A stretch of DNA of 52,571 nt, taken from assembly GCA_020850695.1 (NCBI GenBank), contig JADZEF010000135.1:1-52571 (forward strand), in the 5' to 3' direction. The notes below the pieces were generated by a model. That model was not told where the DNA came from and did no database searches. It saw nothing but the letters and a program-made list of their open reading frames with translations. Numbering within the stretch: the stretch's first letter is position 1; each line of letters begins with the position of its first letter. The DNA is from Planctomycetaceae bacterium (GTDB lineage: Bacteria; Planctomycetota; Planctomycetia; Planctomycetales; Planctomycetaceae). This document shows positions 34,043 to 44,627 of this stretch, in pieces. Made by a program: the position numbers and the translations under genes.

Positions 34043-36271
34043 ATGTGGGATGATTCCACCACCACGCTCACCGCACTCGCCGAGATCCTCGAGGAGTTCA
34101 TCGAGCGGTGGGAGGCGTGCGATGGAGTGACTCCGCCCACGCTTTCGGGACTGGTGCCGGGTCAAGGCGAGGCACGGCGGATTACGCTCATCGAGCTGAT
34201 CAAGATCGACCTCGAATACCGCTGGCTGAAGCACAACTTCCCTCGCAAGATGGAAGAGTACATCAGCGACTTCCCCGAGTTGCATGAGGACGGGCTGCCG
34301 ATCGATCTCCTCTACGAAGAATTTCACATCCGCCGGCAGAGCGGACTGAACGTCGACCCCGAGGAATTCCTGGTCCGTTTCCCCGAGCAAGCATCCGAAC
34401 TGGCGCGGCTGCTGGGGATTTCGAGCAGCCATCACTCGACGTCGCTGGGGCGCGGCCTGAAACCACGGCAGCTCCCGGAATTTAGGCCGGGGCAGCAGAT
34501 CGATGAATTCGATCTGCTCGCGTTCCTCGGGAAAGGAGCGTTCGCCCAGGTCTTCCTCGCGCGGCAGCGCTCGATGCAGCGACTGGTGGCCCTCAAGGTC
34601 TCGGCCGACTATGGGACCGAGCCACAGACGCTCGCCCAACTCGACCACGACCATATCGTCCGCGTGTACGACGTGCGGTCGGTGCCGGAGAAGAAGGTCC
34701 AGCTCCTTTACATGCAGTACCTTCCGGGTGGGACACTGCAGGGAGCCATCGAGGTTCTGAAGCAGACGCCCGAAGAGGATCGGACGGGGCGGGTGCTGTT
34801 GCGGGGGGTCGACCGGTCGCTCGATGCCCGCGGCGAGACGGCCGTCGATTCGCCTAACCGGCGGCAGTTCGCGGCCGCGTCCTGGAGCGAGACGGTCTGC
34901 GCCATTGGAGCGAAGCTCGCGCGGGCCCTCGACTACGCCCATCGCCACGGAGTCCTGCACCGCGACGTGAAGCCGGCGAACGTCCTGCTGACGGCCGATG
35001 CGGTCCCCAAGCTGGCCGACTTCAACATCAGCTTCAGCTCGGAAGTGATTGGAGCGACCCCGGAAGCCTTCTTCGGCGGCAGTCTCGCCTACATGTCGCC
35101 CGAGCAACTCGAAGCCTTCAGCCCCGCCCATCCGAGAACCCCCGACAGTCTCGACGGCCGTGCCGATCTTTATTCGTTGGGCATCCTGCTGTGGGAGCTG
35201 CTGACCGGTCGCCGGCCGTTCCACGATCATCCCTTCCGCGGCGACTGGACGAAGACGCTCGAAGCGATGCTGTCCGAGCGAAACCTCGGCGTGACGACCG
35301 ACATGCGGAGCCAGCTACGGAAGTTTCCGCCCGGATTGCTTCGCGTTCTCACGCGATGCCTCGCCCCGCAGCGTGCCGATCGTTGGCAGACCGGCGACGA
35401 GTTGGCGCGGCAGCTCGAATTGTGTGCGCGGCCCGATGCGGAGACGTTGCTGTATCCGACCTACGACAGTCCCCGGGTGCGGATGCGGCGGTGGGCTGTC
35501 CCGCTCGTCATCGCCTTTGCGATGCTGCCCAATCTCCTCGCGACGGTGTTCAACATCACCTACAACTTCCTCGCGATGATTCAGCAGGGGGATGAGAAGC
35601 GCAAAGCGGCGTTCAACATCGCTGTCGGGTCGCTCAATACGTTCGTCTATCCGCTCGGACTCGGGATCCTGGGGTGGTTGGCCTGGACCGTCGTTCGCGG
35701 GATCAAGTTGTTGAAGCGGGGAGATCCGGTTGCGAACGACCTGCAGGCTCAGCTGCGGGCGCGGGCCCTCAAACTGGGGCACGCCGCGGCGGTGATCGGA
35801 TCCGTGCTGTGGTGCATTTCCGGCGTCATCTTTCCGGTGATCATCCATATGCTCGACCCGAGAGAGTCTCCCCCGTACCTGCACTATCTGGCGTCTCTCG
35901 TGTTGTGCGGACTGATCGCTGCGGCCTACCCGTTCTACATCATTACGATTTTCGGCGTTCGCGTGCTCTACCCGGGGCTGAAGCCGGCCGAGTCGGGCTG
36001 GTCGAGCGACGTTTCGACCAACGAGCAGGTCTCGCGGATGTCGGTCTATTACCTCCTGATGGCGGCAGCCGTCCCGCTTCTCGCCGTCGCCACTCTGGCG
36101 GTCGGCATGGCCGTCGAAGGCAAAGCGGACCGCTACAAGGCGATCTCGCTCAGCGTGCTGGGGGTTGGCGGCTTCGTCGGAGTGCTCCTCTTGTATCCGG
36201 TGTTCCGCCTGCTCCAGCGCGAGCTTGAGACACTGCACCGGGTCTCGTCAACCGACGCCCAAGAGACGTAG
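34043..36271 (+). CDS. membrane-anchored serine/threonine protein kinase with DFN motif
   Basis: 742 residues. Residues 1-140 are a helical N-terminal region with a planctomycete pattern (DLEYRWLKHNFPRKMEEYIS, with DFPEL and RFPEQ). The kinase domain runs from about 155 to 460: glycine loop GKGAFAQV (163-170), Lys185 in VALKVS, catalytic loop HRDVKPANVLL (306-316), metal motif DFN (326-328) in place of DFG, and SLAYMSPEQLEA near 347-358. A 35-residue insert (TPEEDRTGRVLLRGVDRSLD, about 242-261) separates the hinge from helix E. The last 260 residues have about six membrane spans (484-508, 530-551, 578-602, 613-637, 668-691, 700-722), which makes it an integral membrane kinase. Targets are unknown. 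It could sense membrane or periplasmic signals through the C-terminal domain. Confidence 0.87.
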   Translation: MWDDSTTTLTALAEILEEFIERWEACDGVTPPTLSGLVPGQGEARRITLIELIKIDLEYRWLKHNFPRKMEEYISDFPELHEDGLPIDLLYEEFHIRRQSGLNVDPEEFLVRFPEQASELARLLGISSSHHSTSLGRGLKPRQLPEFRPGQQIDEFDLLAFLGKGAFAQVFLARQRSMQRLVALKVSADYGTEPQTLAQLDHDHIVRVYDVRSVPEKKVQLLYMQYLPGGTLQGAIEVLKQTPEEDRTGRVLLRGVDRSLDARGETAVDSPNRRQFAAASWSETVCAIGAKLARALDYAHRHGVLHRDVKPANVLLTADAVPKLADFNISFSSEVIGATPEAFFGGSLAYMSPEQLEAFSPAHPRTPDSLDGRADLYSLGILLWELLTGRRPFHDHPFRGDWTKTLEAMLSERNLGVTTDMRSQLRKFPPGLLRVLTRCLAPQRADRWQTGDELARQLELCARPDAETLLYPTYDSPRVRMRRWAVPLVIAFAMLPNLLATVFNITYNFLAMIQQGDEKRKAAFNIAVGSLNTFVYPLGLGILGWLAWTVVRGIKLLKRGDPVANDLQAQLRARALKLGHAAAVIGSVLWCISGVIFPVIIHMLDPRESPPYLHYLASLVLCGLIAAAYPFYIITIFGVRVLYPGLKPAESGWSSDVSTNEQVSRMSVYYLLMAAAVPLLAVATLAVGMAVEGKADRYKAISLSVLGVGGFVGVLLLYPVFRLLQRELETLHRVSSTDAQET

Positions 36272-36384
36272 ACGCCCTCCTGCCGAACATCGTGGCGACT
36301 TTGAAAGACGTCCGGGTGCGAGCTACGATCGCACCGTTCGAACTTGAATCGGCCATTCCCACGAACGACACCCGAGGCGCTCCC

Positions 36385-37404
36385 GTGTCACGCATGCCTG
36401 CCCGCGCGGCGATCTGTCTGGCTCTCCTCGTGATGATTTCCAGCGCACTCCACGCGGACGATCAATGGGTCGTCTACGAGGGGAAGGCAGGCCCCGGCAA
36501 AGGGAAGCACATCGTCCTCGTCAGCGGGGATGAGGAATACCGCTCCGAAGAAGCGCTCCCGCAGCTCGGGAAGATCCTGGCCGTCCACCACGGCTTCAAG
36601 TGCACCGTCCTGTTCGCGATCGACAAGAACGACGGCACGATCAACCCGAAGGAAGTGAGCAACATCCCCGGGCTCGAATCGCTCAAGACCGCCGACCTGA
36701 TGATCATCGCCACGCGGTTCCGCAACCTCCCCGACGAGCAGATGCAGCACGTCGTCGACCACTTCGAGTCGGGCCGCCCCATCATCGGCCTGCGGACCGC
36801 CACGCACGCGTTCAACATTTCGGGCAACAGCAAGTTCTCGAAGTGGACATGGACCAGCAAGGAGCCGTCGGGAGGTTTCGGCCGGCAGGTGCTGGGAGAG
36901 ACGTGGGTCGCCCACCATGGCGCTCATGGAAGCGAAAGCACGCGCGGCATCGTCGCCCCCGGCAAGGAATCGCACCCGATCCTCCGCGGCATCAAGGCGG
37001 GCGAGATCTGGGGACCGACGGACGTCTACACCGTTGCCATTCCGCTCCCCGGCGACAGCCAGCCGCTGGTCCTCGGCCAGGTGGTGAAGGGGATGAAGTT
37101 CGACGATCCGCCGCTGGAAGGAAAGAAGAACGACCCGATGATGCCGGTCGCCTGGACGAAGACCTACAAGGGAGCGAACGGCAAGTCGGCCCGCATCTTC
37201 ACCACGACGATGGGAGCGGCCACCGATCTCGTCGCCGAGGGGACGCGACGGATGATCGTCAATGCGACCTACTGGGCTCTCGGCATGGAAGACCAGATCC
37301 CCGAGAAGTCGAAGGTCGATCTGGTCGGCGAGTTCAAGCCGACGCCCTTCGGATTCGACAAGTTCGTCCGCGGAGTGAAACCCGAAGCCCACGCGATGAA
37401 GTAA
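36385..37404 (+). CDS. exported ThuA-like protein
   Basis: 339 residues from a GTG with gagg 7 bases upstream; the next in-frame ATG is three codons on. Signal peptide MSRMPARAAICLALLVMISS then ALHADDQW. The ThuA-like (class I glutamine amidotransferase-like) fold is seen in GKHIVLVSGDEEYRSEEALP, then ADLMIIATRFRNLPDEQMQH and RPIIGLRTATHAFN, where the elbow carries a Thr-Ala-Thr in place of the usual nucleophile. The later HHGAHGSESTRGI-type segment fits the planctomycete version. ThuA-like proteins are linked to trehalose/sugar-derivative metabolism; the reaction is not established. No operon partner is obvious. Confidence 0.8.
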   Translation: MSRMPARAAICLALLVMISSALHADDQWVVYEGKAGPGKGKHIVLVSGDEEYRSEEALPQLGKILAVHHGFKCTVLFAIDKNDGTINPKEVSNIPGLESLKTADLMIIATRFRNLPDEQMQHVVDHFESGRPIIGLRTATHAFNISGNSKFSKWTWTSKEPSGGFGRQVLGETWVAHHGAHGSESTRGIVAPGKESHPILRGIKAGEIWGPTDVYTVAIPLPGDSQPLVLGQVVKGMKFDDPPLEGKKNDPMMPVAWTKTYKGANGKSARIFTTTMGAATDLVAEGTRRMIVNATYWALGMEDQIPEKSKVDLVGEFKPTPFGFDKFVRGVKPEAHAMK

Positions 37405-37518
37405 CGGGAATCGGCCTGCTGCGTGCGATGGGTTTCGCCCGTTCCTGGAAACCCGCACGTCCAGCGCATCCCGTGTTTCTCCCAGCGACGATGACCGCGC
37501 CCGGAGCCGGGTCAAACG

Positions 37519-38829
37519 TCAATCGACGCGCGCTCCGCTCGACGTCTTGTGCCGCAGCAGGATCAGGTCGTAGCTCTGAAGGATATCCATCGCCTGCAGA
37601 AGGGCGTTCCACACCTGTTCCGGTTCCGGACGGGTCTGGTATTGGTTGCGGATGGTTTCGACAATCTCGCCCATCGTGCGGCGATTGTCGATCAGCCCCG
37701 CAAACTGCACCACAACGGGCACGCGGGCGATGTCCACGTTGACCGTGATCCCTCCCCCCAGCTTGACCGAGATCCGGCAGTTTGGAGTCTCCGCCTTGAT
37801 GAGGCACTCGCGGACGTTGTTGAGGTTCGCGAACCGCCCAAAGAAGGGAATGTTGTCCGGGTCGCGACGATCGATGCCGGTGTCGGCGGACGGAGTGGCC
37901 CAGAACGCATGCTTGATGATGGCCCCGTTCATCAGTTCGGCCGCCGCCTGCTGCTTCTCTCGCGGAAGCGCCTGGAGCGACTCCCGGAGCGCGGGGTCGG
38001 TCGCGAACAGCAGCGGGTTGTAGAGCGTCCGATAGTCGACGGAGAACTCCTGCAGCCGCATCCCGGACGTCGCCAGATACTCGTGCAGTTGCGGAATGGT
38101 GTAAGCCCGGTCCTGCGAATGCAGGAAGAGGTCGTAGACCTCGACGTCGTTCTGACGCGTGCTGCCAAATAGCGAGGCGGCGCGGCGATACCAGTTGGTT
38201 TCCGGCAGTCCCTCGAGCATGGCCCGCGTGCGCTCGACCGCCTCGCCTTCATCGATTCCCGGCGGATTGACCATCCGCATCAGTTCCTGCATCTGGTAGA
38301 CGCCGGTCCGCCCATATTGACCGTAGACCATGAGGCCCATGGCGCCGTCGTCCTTCAGCACGCTTCGCAGCGCTGCCAGGCCGGCCACGGGATCGGGCAA
38401 GTGATGCAGCACGCCCGAGCAATTGACGAAGTCGAACGGCTCGAGCCCCATCTTGCCCACGTCCAGCAGCGAGCCTTGGATCCATTCCACGAACCGCCCG
38501 AGGTTGCGGGACTCGATCCGCTTGCGGGCGACGTCCATTGACGCCTGGCTCAGATCGACATAGACGATCCGCGCGTTGGTTTCACGCAGCTGGTGGGCCA
38601 GGTGTACGACGGCATCGCCTGTGCCGCCGCCGGCTACCAGGGCTCGGAACCCCGTGCGGAAATCCTTCCGCCCGCGATAGCAATACGCATTGACGGCCGC
38701 CAGATCATCAAGCCCGGTCACGATGAGACGCGTCCGCTCATCCGCGGGGTCGCGCAGCGGATACGGGAAACGTTCGTACTGCTTGCGGACGCGGGTCGTC
38801 GTCTGGCAGGCATGGCTCAGTGTGGTCAT
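37519..38829 (-). CDS. class I SAM-dependent methyltransferase
   Basis: 436 residues. N-terminal RKQYERFPYPLRDPADERTR precedes the Rossmann fold. Motif I is LVAGGGTGDAV (64-74), motif II VYVDLSQASMDVARKR (89-104), and motif post-II NCSGVLHHLPDPVAGLAALR. The C-terminal half (about 255-436) is unusual: it contains RTLYNPLLFATDPALRESLQ and a region with alternating strands near the end (KLGGGITVNVDIARVPVVVQ), possibly a PqqD-like or substrate-binding part. Acceptor unknown. The ATG start is set where the methyltransferase fold begins; an upstream in-frame extension is rich in Arg and unlike the family. Divergent from the CehA/McbA gene. Confidence 0.85.
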   Translation of the reverse strand: MTTLSHACQTTTRVRKQYERFPYPLRDPADERTRLIVTGLDDLAAVNAYCYRGRKDFRTGFRALVAGGGTGDAVVHLAHQLRETNARIVYVDLSQASMDVARKRIESRNLGRFVEWIQGSLLDVGKMGLEPFDFVNCSGVLHHLPDPVAGLAALRSVLKDDGAMGLMVYGQYGRTGVYQMQELMRMVNPPGIDEGEAVERTRAMLEGLPETNWYRRAASLFGSTRQNDVEVYDLFLHSQDRAYTIPQLHEYLATSGMRLQEFSVDYRTLYNPLLFATDPALRESLQALPREKQQAAAELMNGAIIKHAFWATPSADTGIDRRDPDNIPFFGRFANLNNVRECLIKAETPNCRISVKLGGGITVNVDIARVPVVVQFAGLIDNRRTMGEIVETIRNQYQTRPEPEQVWNALLQAMDILQSYDLILLRHKTSSGARVD

Positions 38830-39187
38830 GGATCGTCTCGTGCTGCGGCGGGTCGGCCCGCGCTGTAGAGATGGCGACGAGAGGTCTTTGTCGCCACGCG
38901 AGAACTTGAGTCTTTTCGTGCGGCACCTGCCGATTCCGGCCATTCCGCGGAATTCGGACGGTCTCCCCTGTCTCTATCGACTTTTCAGAGGGCGAGAGGT
39001 CAATGAAGTGCCCGCCGGCACGGACGGAGCACGTTGCGCCGCTCCGCCAAAGAGGGCGCAAACCGGCACTCTCCCCTGCCTTCCGGAGGGGAATCGCTCG
39101 CAATCGGCTGGCTTTACTCCGTCGAAAGACGCCTCCACAATGTCGCCGGTGAGGCTGAAATCCCGACTTTCCTGGCGAGGATGACTC
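38830..39187. other. divergent intergenic region
   Basis: 358 bases between the methyltransferase and metallohydrolase starts. No gene, repeat or strong promoter is recognised. Confidence 0.5.
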
Positions 39188-41599
39188 ATGTCGACCCGCG
39201 CTCCGTCCCCCGTCTCATGCCGCTGCCTGGCGCTTACGGTGATGGTCACGGCTGTCTCCCTGGGAAGCGTCTCCTCAACAGACGCCCAGGAGCTGCCCCT
39301 CGTCCGGGCGGTCGAACAGCAGCCATTGGTGTCGGCGACCGAGCGATTGCTCGAAGCGCTGCAGTTCGTCGGCTCCCCGCTCCCCGCCGAAGAGGAGAAG
39401 GCGCTCAAGGACGCGATGAAGACGACCGACGCCGACGCCTGCATCAAGGGCATTCAGAAGGTGCTCGACAAGCACTGCCTGGCGAGCGTCAACATCAACC
39501 CCGAGAGCCGCGTCAAGGTCAGCGAAGGGCCGGTCACCAAGGAACTGGTTCGCAACGGCTGGCGGACATTCCTCGTCAAAGTCCATAACGAAGCAGGCAT
39601 CAACCCGAAACTGATTCCCGAAAGCCCCAACTCCGCCCCGCAATTCAAGCGGAGCTCGAACTCGCCGAGCCCGAAGGCCGAGATCACCCTCGCCGACGCT
39701 CAGCAGCGGTGGCTCGACATCGCCATGTTCGACAGCCAGCCCCTGAAGCCGACCCTCTCGGGGCTTGGCCTCGAATACCGCATCATCCAGCTCTACAGCC
39801 GCGACGTCGGCCGCCGCGAAGCGAAGCTCGGATTCAACGTCGGTCAGGGGACGCAGGATCTCGGTTTCCGCGAGGCCGTTCCAATTCTGTTCAACGCGGT
39901 TCCGTCCGTTGAAATCTCGCTCGGCGTGAAGGATTTCGACGGCACGCCGACGACCGCCGCCTTTGTGATCCGTGACAAGTACGGCCGCGTCTATCCGAAT
40001 CCGGCGCGGAGATTTGCGCCAGACTTCTTCTTCCACAACCAGATTTACCGGGCCGACGGCGAATCGGTTCATCTGCCGCCGGGCGAGTTCACCGTGACAG
40101 TCTCGCGCGGCCCCGAGTACCAGGTCGACACGCACAAGCTCGAAGTCAAGCCGGGAGTCGTCAGCCAGAAGGCCCAGTTCAGCCTGCGGCGATGGATCCA
40201 CGCGGCGAAGCGAAACTGGTACTCGGGCGACCATCACGTCCACGCGGCGGGATGCGCCCACTACGACAACCCGACCGAAGGCGTGACCCCCGCCGACATG
40301 ATGCGCCACATCCTGGGCGAAGACCTCAACGTCGGGTGCGTCCTCTCGTGGGGGCCGTGCTGGTACACGCAGAAGCAGTATTTCGAAGGGAAGACGTCGG
40401 CCCTGTCGAAGCCGAACTACCTCATGCGCTACGACGTCGAAGTGAGCGGGTTCCCTTCTTCGCACGCCGGGCACCTCTGCCTCTTGAAGCTGAGCGAAGA
40501 CGACTACCCCGGCACCCGCCAGATCGAAGAATGGCCGAGCTGGACGCTGCCGGTGCTCAAGTGGGGCAAAGATCAAGGGGGCGTCGTCGGCTACAGCCAC
40601 AGCGGATGGGGCCTGACCCTTCCCGACTACATGCCCGATGGTTCGCGGCAGTTCATCGAGAAGCCTTACTCGCCCACGCCGACGGGCTGGATGGGCAAGG
40701 CCCCCGACAAGCTCCCCGACTACGCGATGCCGAAGTTCGACGGCATCGGCGCGAACGAGTACATCGTCACGACGGCCCTCGACACCTGCCACTTCATCTC
40801 GGCCGTCGACACCCCGTCGATCTGGGAACTCAACATCTGGTATCACACGCTGAACTGCGGCATGACCACCCGCATCAGCGGGGAGACCGACTTCCCCTGC
40901 ATCTACGGCGACAAAGTGGGCCTCGGCCGCATCTACGTAAAGCTGAAGCCCGACCAGAAGCTCGACTTCGACACCTGGATCCTCGGAGTGAAGGACGGCC
41001 GCAGCTATTGCGGGGATGGACTTAGCCACATCTTCGACTTCAAAGTGAACGACGTCGGAGTCGGCGAACCAGGCTCGAACGGCAAGCTGAGTCAACTTGA
41101 TCTCGCGAACCCGGGAAAGGTCAAAGTCTCGTTCGACGTCGCCGCCCTGCTGGCCGAGCAGCCGAACGACGAGACCGAGCGGATCCGCAAGACGCGTCTT
41201 GATCAGAAGCCTTACTGGCACCTCGAACGCAGCCGCCTCGGCAACACGCGCACGGTCCCTGTCGAAGTCATCGTCAACGGCTACCCCGCCGCGACAAAGA
41301 ACATCGTGGCCGACGGCAGCACCCAGCCCCTGAATTTCGAAATCGACATTCCGTACTCCAGCTGGGTGGCGGTTCGCATCCTGCCTTCGGTGCACACCAA
41401 TCCGGTGTGGGTGGAAGTCGGCGGCAAGCCGGTGCGGGCCAGCAAGCGCAGCGCCGAGTGGTGCGTGAAGGCGGTCGAGACCTGCTGGAGCGCGAAGAAG
41501 GAACGCATCCGCGAGCCGGAGCGCGAAGCCGCCAAGGCCGCTTACGACAAAGCGACGGCCATCTATCAGAAGGTCCTGAGCGAAGCCGTTGCCGAATAA
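39188..41599 (+). CDS. exported CehA/McbA-type metallohydrolase (PHP superfamily)
   Basis: 803 residues. The signal peptide lies at about 5-35 (CRCLALTVMVTAVSLGSVSS, DAQ before the mature start). After an N-terminal region (40-330, with a beta-rich module around VPSVEISLGVKDFDGTPTTA) comes the metal-binding PHP-like core NWYSGDHHVHAAGCAHYDNP (342-361), with DHHVH ligands, then GVVGYSHSGWGLTLPDYMPD about 120 residues on. CehA/McbA enzymes hydrolyse carbamate-type esters; planctomycetes have many exported relatives of unknown substrate. The C-terminal 200 residues are beta-rich (RIYVKLKPDQKLDFDTWILG) with a final Lys/Glu-rich helix. The VCBS-type gene follows 32 bases later, so they probably form a two-gene unit. 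Confidence 0.83.
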   Translation: MSTRAPSPVSCRCLALTVMVTAVSLGSVSSTDAQELPLVRAVEQQPLVSATERLLEALQFVGSPLPAEEEKALKDAMKTTDADACIKGIQKVLDKHCLASVNINPESRVKVSEGPVTKELVRNGWRTFLVKVHNEAGINPKLIPESPNSAPQFKRSSNSPSPKAEITLADAQQRWLDIAMFDSQPLKPTLSGLGLEYRIIQLYSRDVGRREAKLGFNVGQGTQDLGFREAVPILFNAVPSVEISLGVKDFDGTPTTAAFVIRDKYGRVYPNPARRFAPDFFFHNQIYRADGESVHLPPGEFTVTVSRGPEYQVDTHKLEVKPGVVSQKAQFSLRRWIHAAKRNWYSGDHHVHAAGCAHYDNPTEGVTPADMMRHILGEDLNVGCVLSWGPCWYTQKQYFEGKTSALSKPNYLMRYDVEVSGFPSSHAGHLCLLKLSEDDYPGTRQIEEWPSWTLPVLKWGKDQGGVVGYSHSGWGLTLPDYMPDGSRQFIEKPYSPTPTGWMGKAPDKLPDYAMPKFDGIGANEYIVTTALDTCHFISAVDTPSIWELNIWYHTLNCGMTTRISGETDFPCIYGDKVGLGRIYVKLKPDQKLDFDTWILGVKDGRSYCGDGLSHIFDFKVNDVGVGEPGSNGKLSQLDLANPGKVKVSFDVAALLAEQPNDETERIRKTRLDQKPYWHLERSRLGNTRTVPVEVIVNGYPAATKNIVADGSTQPLNFEIDIPYSSWVAVRILPSVHTNPVWVEVGGKPVRASKRSAEWCVKAVETCWSAKKERIREPEREAAKAAYDKATAIYQKVLSEAVAE

Positions 41600-41631
41600 C
41601 TGAACGCAATTCGAACCGAAGCGTGGGAATA

Positions 41632-43632
41632 ATGAAAAAGCGAGCGTGGCGCTGGAGTGTCCTCGCACTGATCATCGAGCTCGGGGCGCGGGTCGCCTCC
41701 TGTTCCGCACAGCCGACTTTCGAATTCGGGCCGTTGCACGACCTCCGCGCCGACGAAGGACGACAATCGTTCGGAACGATCGTCAGTCTGGACGTCGTGT
41801 CGTGGTCGGCCCCGGACGCCCGCGATCTGCTCATCGGACGGCTCTGGGACGGAGTCTATCTCTATCCGTCAAAAGACCTGGAAACGATCGGCGAGCCGAT
41901 CAAACTGTGCGACCAGCTGGGACACGTCGTCCTGATGGTCGAGCCGCTCCCCCTCGCCGGCGACGGGACGCAGTGGGTGATCGGCGCGGATCGCCAGGGA
42001 CGGATCTCGTGCCTCAAGCGGGTCGGCAAGTATCCTGATCTTCGGCTGGAGCTCGCCGAGACGCCGATGAAGACGGCGGACGGATTGCCGTTCAACATCC
42101 CCTTCATGAATCCGAAATACCGCCTTGCCGAGCGGCCCGAACTGATCTGGCACCAGGACTTCAATTACACGTATCCGGCCCTGTTCCCGCGGCAGGGGAA
42201 GGCGGTCGATCTCATCTTCGGCGACTGGGGAGGCGAACTGTGGTGGCTTCCCCGCACAGGCGACCGAGACGGCTTGCCGGTCTACGGCGGAACACCGTAC
42301 GCGAAACGCGACGGACGACGCTTTGCCCGCCCGCAAAACCTCCTGGCCGACGAAAAGGGGAATACGATTCTGCTGGGGCAGGCCCGCGAGTTCGACGACA
42401 GCTACCCCGGCGGCGCCACTCGACCCGTCGCCTACCGCAACGAGAGCACGAAGTCGGACGATCTGATCGTCCTGTGCGGGATGCTCGGGAATGAATTCCG
42501 TTACCTTCGACAGGTGAAGTCCGGTGCGGACGGCGAGCCGATCTTTCGCGATATCGGTTCGGTCGTCATCGACAAACTCCCCGACGAGGGCTACGACCCC
42601 TACAACTACCATGCGGTACTGGCAACAACCGGCGATGCCGCCTGGCCCGACCTCCTCGTCACACGCGGCAGCGACATCGCCGTCTGCCGCAACAAACGTG
42701 TCGAAGGCGAGATTCCGCTGTTCGAGTTCGTCCGCTGGGTGGGCGGCAGGAACGTCCCCACCCGCGGCTACAACTTCACCGAAATCCTCACAGGGGCGGA
42801 CGGCCGACGATATCTCCTCGAGAACGACACCACGTGGAGTTTTCGAGAACTGCGCGTGAAGGACGGTCTTCCGCAGCTCTCCTCTCAACGGCTCCCGCTG
42901 CTCGATCAGAACGGCGTCTTCCAAGTCGATGGAGACACCGACGCCCAGCATCTGACGAAGTGGGGTTTTCATCGGGCGACGCTGTGGGACTACGACGGGA
43001 GTGGCAAGCAGCACCTGCTCGCCGGGACCGACAAGGGTCTCCTTTACCTGCTGCGGTCCGAGGAACCGCTCGGCAAGGACGGGCGATTCGTGTTCCGTTC
43101 GTTCGGCCCTCTCAAGGATGCCGACGGGAAGGAGATCCGCATCCATCATCGAGTGGTGGCAGCTCCGATCGATCTCGATGCCGACGGGCGCATCGACCTG
43201 GTCCTGGCCGGAGCGACCTACGGTCGAAGCGATCCGAATCCGGGAAGCGGAATCTACTACTGTCGCAACCTCGGTGAGCGGGCCGACCACACGCCGATCC
43301 TGTCGAAGCCCGAGCGGATCGAGACGATCGGGCACAAGCACCCGGACTTCAAAGGACTTCACGGCCAGCTCCAGGCGCTCGATCTGCTTCACAACGGCGA
43401 GCGGGTCGTCGCCATCGGCACACAGCAGGGAGACAACTTCCGCACGTGGGTCTACCGCCCCGCCCAAGGCCGCATCGCGCTGGAACACACGGGTATCGTG
43501 CTTCCCGTCATCTCGATCGAAGAACGGCTGCTCGACCTCGATGGAGACGGCCAGTGGGAATACATCCGCAGCGGCGGAGAGTCGCTGATTGCCAAGTACG
43601 CCCGCGTGCGGATCAAACCGACAAAGCCCTGA
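41632..43632 (+). CDS. exported VCBS/FG-GAP-like repeat protein
   Basis: 666 residues. Signal peptide [20 protein letters not shown], then VASCSAQP. The repeats have the D-x-D-x-D/S-G calcium-like pattern of FG-GAP/VCBS propeller proteins: [19 protein letters not shown] (about 447-465), [19 protein letters not shown] (about 517-535) and [17 protein letters not shown] (about 633-649). Others are less regular ([20 protein letters not shown]). The fold is likely a beta-propeller on the cell surface or in the periplasm; no catalytic residues are evident. Immediately downstream of the metallohydrolase gene. Confidence 0.75.
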   Translation: MKKRAWRWSVLALIIELGARVASCSAQPTFEFGPLHDLRADEGRQSFGTIVSLDVVSWSAPDARDLLIGRLWDGVYLYPSKDLETIGEPIKLCDQLGHVVLMVEPLPLAGDGTQWVIGADRQGRISCLKRVGKYPDLRLELAETPMKTADGLPFNIPFMNPKYRLAERPELIWHQDFNYTYPALFPRQGKAVDLIFGDWGGELWWLPRTGDRDGLPVYGGTPYAKRDGRRFARPQNLLADEKGNTILLGQAREFDDSYPGGATRPVAYRNESTKSDDLIVLCGMLGNEFRYLRQVKSGADGEPIFRDIGSVVIDKLPDEGYDPYNYHAVLATTGDAAWPDLLVTRGSDIAVCRNKRVEGEIPLFEFVRWVGGRNVPTRGYNFTEILTGADGRRYLLENDTTWSFRELRVKDGLPQLSSQRLPLLDQNGVFQVDGDTDAQHLTKWGFHRATLWDYDGSGKQHLLAGTDKGLLYLLRSEEPLGKDGRFVFRSFGPLKDADGKEIRIHHRVVAAPIDLDADGRIDLVLAGATYGRSDPNPGSGIYYCRNLGERADHTPILSKPERIETIGHKHPDFKGLHGQLQALDLLHNGERVVAIGTQQGDNFRTWVYRPAQGRIALEHTGIVLPVISIEERLLDLDGDGQWEYIRSGGESLIAKYARVRIKPTKP

Positions 43633-43855
43633 GGATTGCGGTTTGCTCGCCGCCCGAATGACTGTCGGTATCGACATGAATCAACGGGCGCTTGACCGTG
43701 CGACCTGTCGCCGGGCTGGCCGTGATATCCGCGCGGAAACCCGCTACAACAGGGGCGTGATCGCGTGGCCCGGAACGCCTCAACCGTGGCCGGTCGACGG
43801 TCCGTTTCGTCCGATGAATTCGTCCCCTGGCAATGATTTCTGTTCAGAGCGTCCC

Positions 43856-44596
43856 ATGCCCGACTCGACTACTCCGCCGGCCTACAAGCGTGTCCTTCTC
43901 AAGCTCAGCGGCGAATCGTTTTGCCGCAGCGGGGACGGCGGGATCAGCATGACCGAAGTGGCTTCGATCTCGGCCCAGATCAAGCAGGTCATCGAGTCGA
44001 AAGTGCAGCTGGCGATCGTCGTCGGCGGCGGGAACATCCTCCGCGGGAAGGAATTCGCCAAGGTCAGCGCCGCGATCAAACAGCCGACGGCGCATTACAT
44101 GGGGATGCTGGCGACGGTGATCAATGGTCTCGCCCTGCAGGACGCCCTCGAAAATGCCGGCGTGCCGACGCGGCTGCAGACGGCGATCCGCATGGAAGGG
44201 GTCGCCGAGCCCTTCATCCGTCGCCGGTGCGTGCGGCACTTGGAAAAGGGCCGCGTCGTCATCCTGGCCGCCGGGACCGGCAGCCCCTTCGTGACGACCG
44301 ACACCGCCGCCGCACTCCGGGCGCGCGAAATCGAAGCCGACGTGGTGATCAAGGCGACGCGGGTCGACGGCGTTTACGCCGAAGATCCCGAGAAGAACCC
44401 GCACGCGGTCCGCTACTCCGAAATCAGCTTCCAGGATGTCCTGCGTCAGAACCTGCAAGTGATGGACGCGACCGCCATTCATCACTGCATGGAGCAGAAC
44501 ATCCCGATCCTCGTGCTGAACTACCGAAAGGAAGGGAACATCGGCCGAGCGATCGCGGGTGAGCGGATTGGAACCCGCGTCGGGAATCCGAAATAG
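43856..44596 (+). CDS. pyrH: uridylate kinase
   Basis: 246 residues. UMP kinase of pyrimidine nucleotide synthesis, converting UMP to UDP with ATP. Motifs: [12 protein letters not shown] (the ATP-binding start), [47 protein letters not shown] and [20 protein letters not shown]. The start codon was set at [13 protein letters not shown]; the in-frame upstream stretch is not conserved. The usual partner frr is not within view on this strand. A REPIN-like element follows 31 bases after the stop. Confidence 0.97.
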   Translation: MPDSTTPPAYKRVLLKLSGESFCRSGDGGISMTEVASISAQIKQVIESKVQLAIVVGGGNILRGKEFAKVSAAIKQPTAHYMGMLATVINGLALQDALENAGVPTRLQTAIRMEGVAEPFIRRRCVRHLEKGRVVILAAGTGSPFVTTDTAAALRAREIEADVVIKATRVDGVYAEDPEKNPHAVRYSEISFQDVLRQNLQVMDATAIHHCMEQNIPILVLNYRKEGNIGRAIAGERIGTRVGNPK

Positions 44597-44627
44597 GTCA
44601 GGCTTTGACAGAGAGCCGGATTGAAAC

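Noticed and set aside
39275..41668. A 797-codon minus-strand open frame opposite the metallohydrolase gene
   Set aside because: Same antisense artefact; the plus-strand protein has a signal peptide and metal-binding motif.
44601..44627. A promoter at the TTGACA after pyrH
   Set aside because: No -10 hexamer lies at 16-18 bases downstream, and no rightward gene follows.
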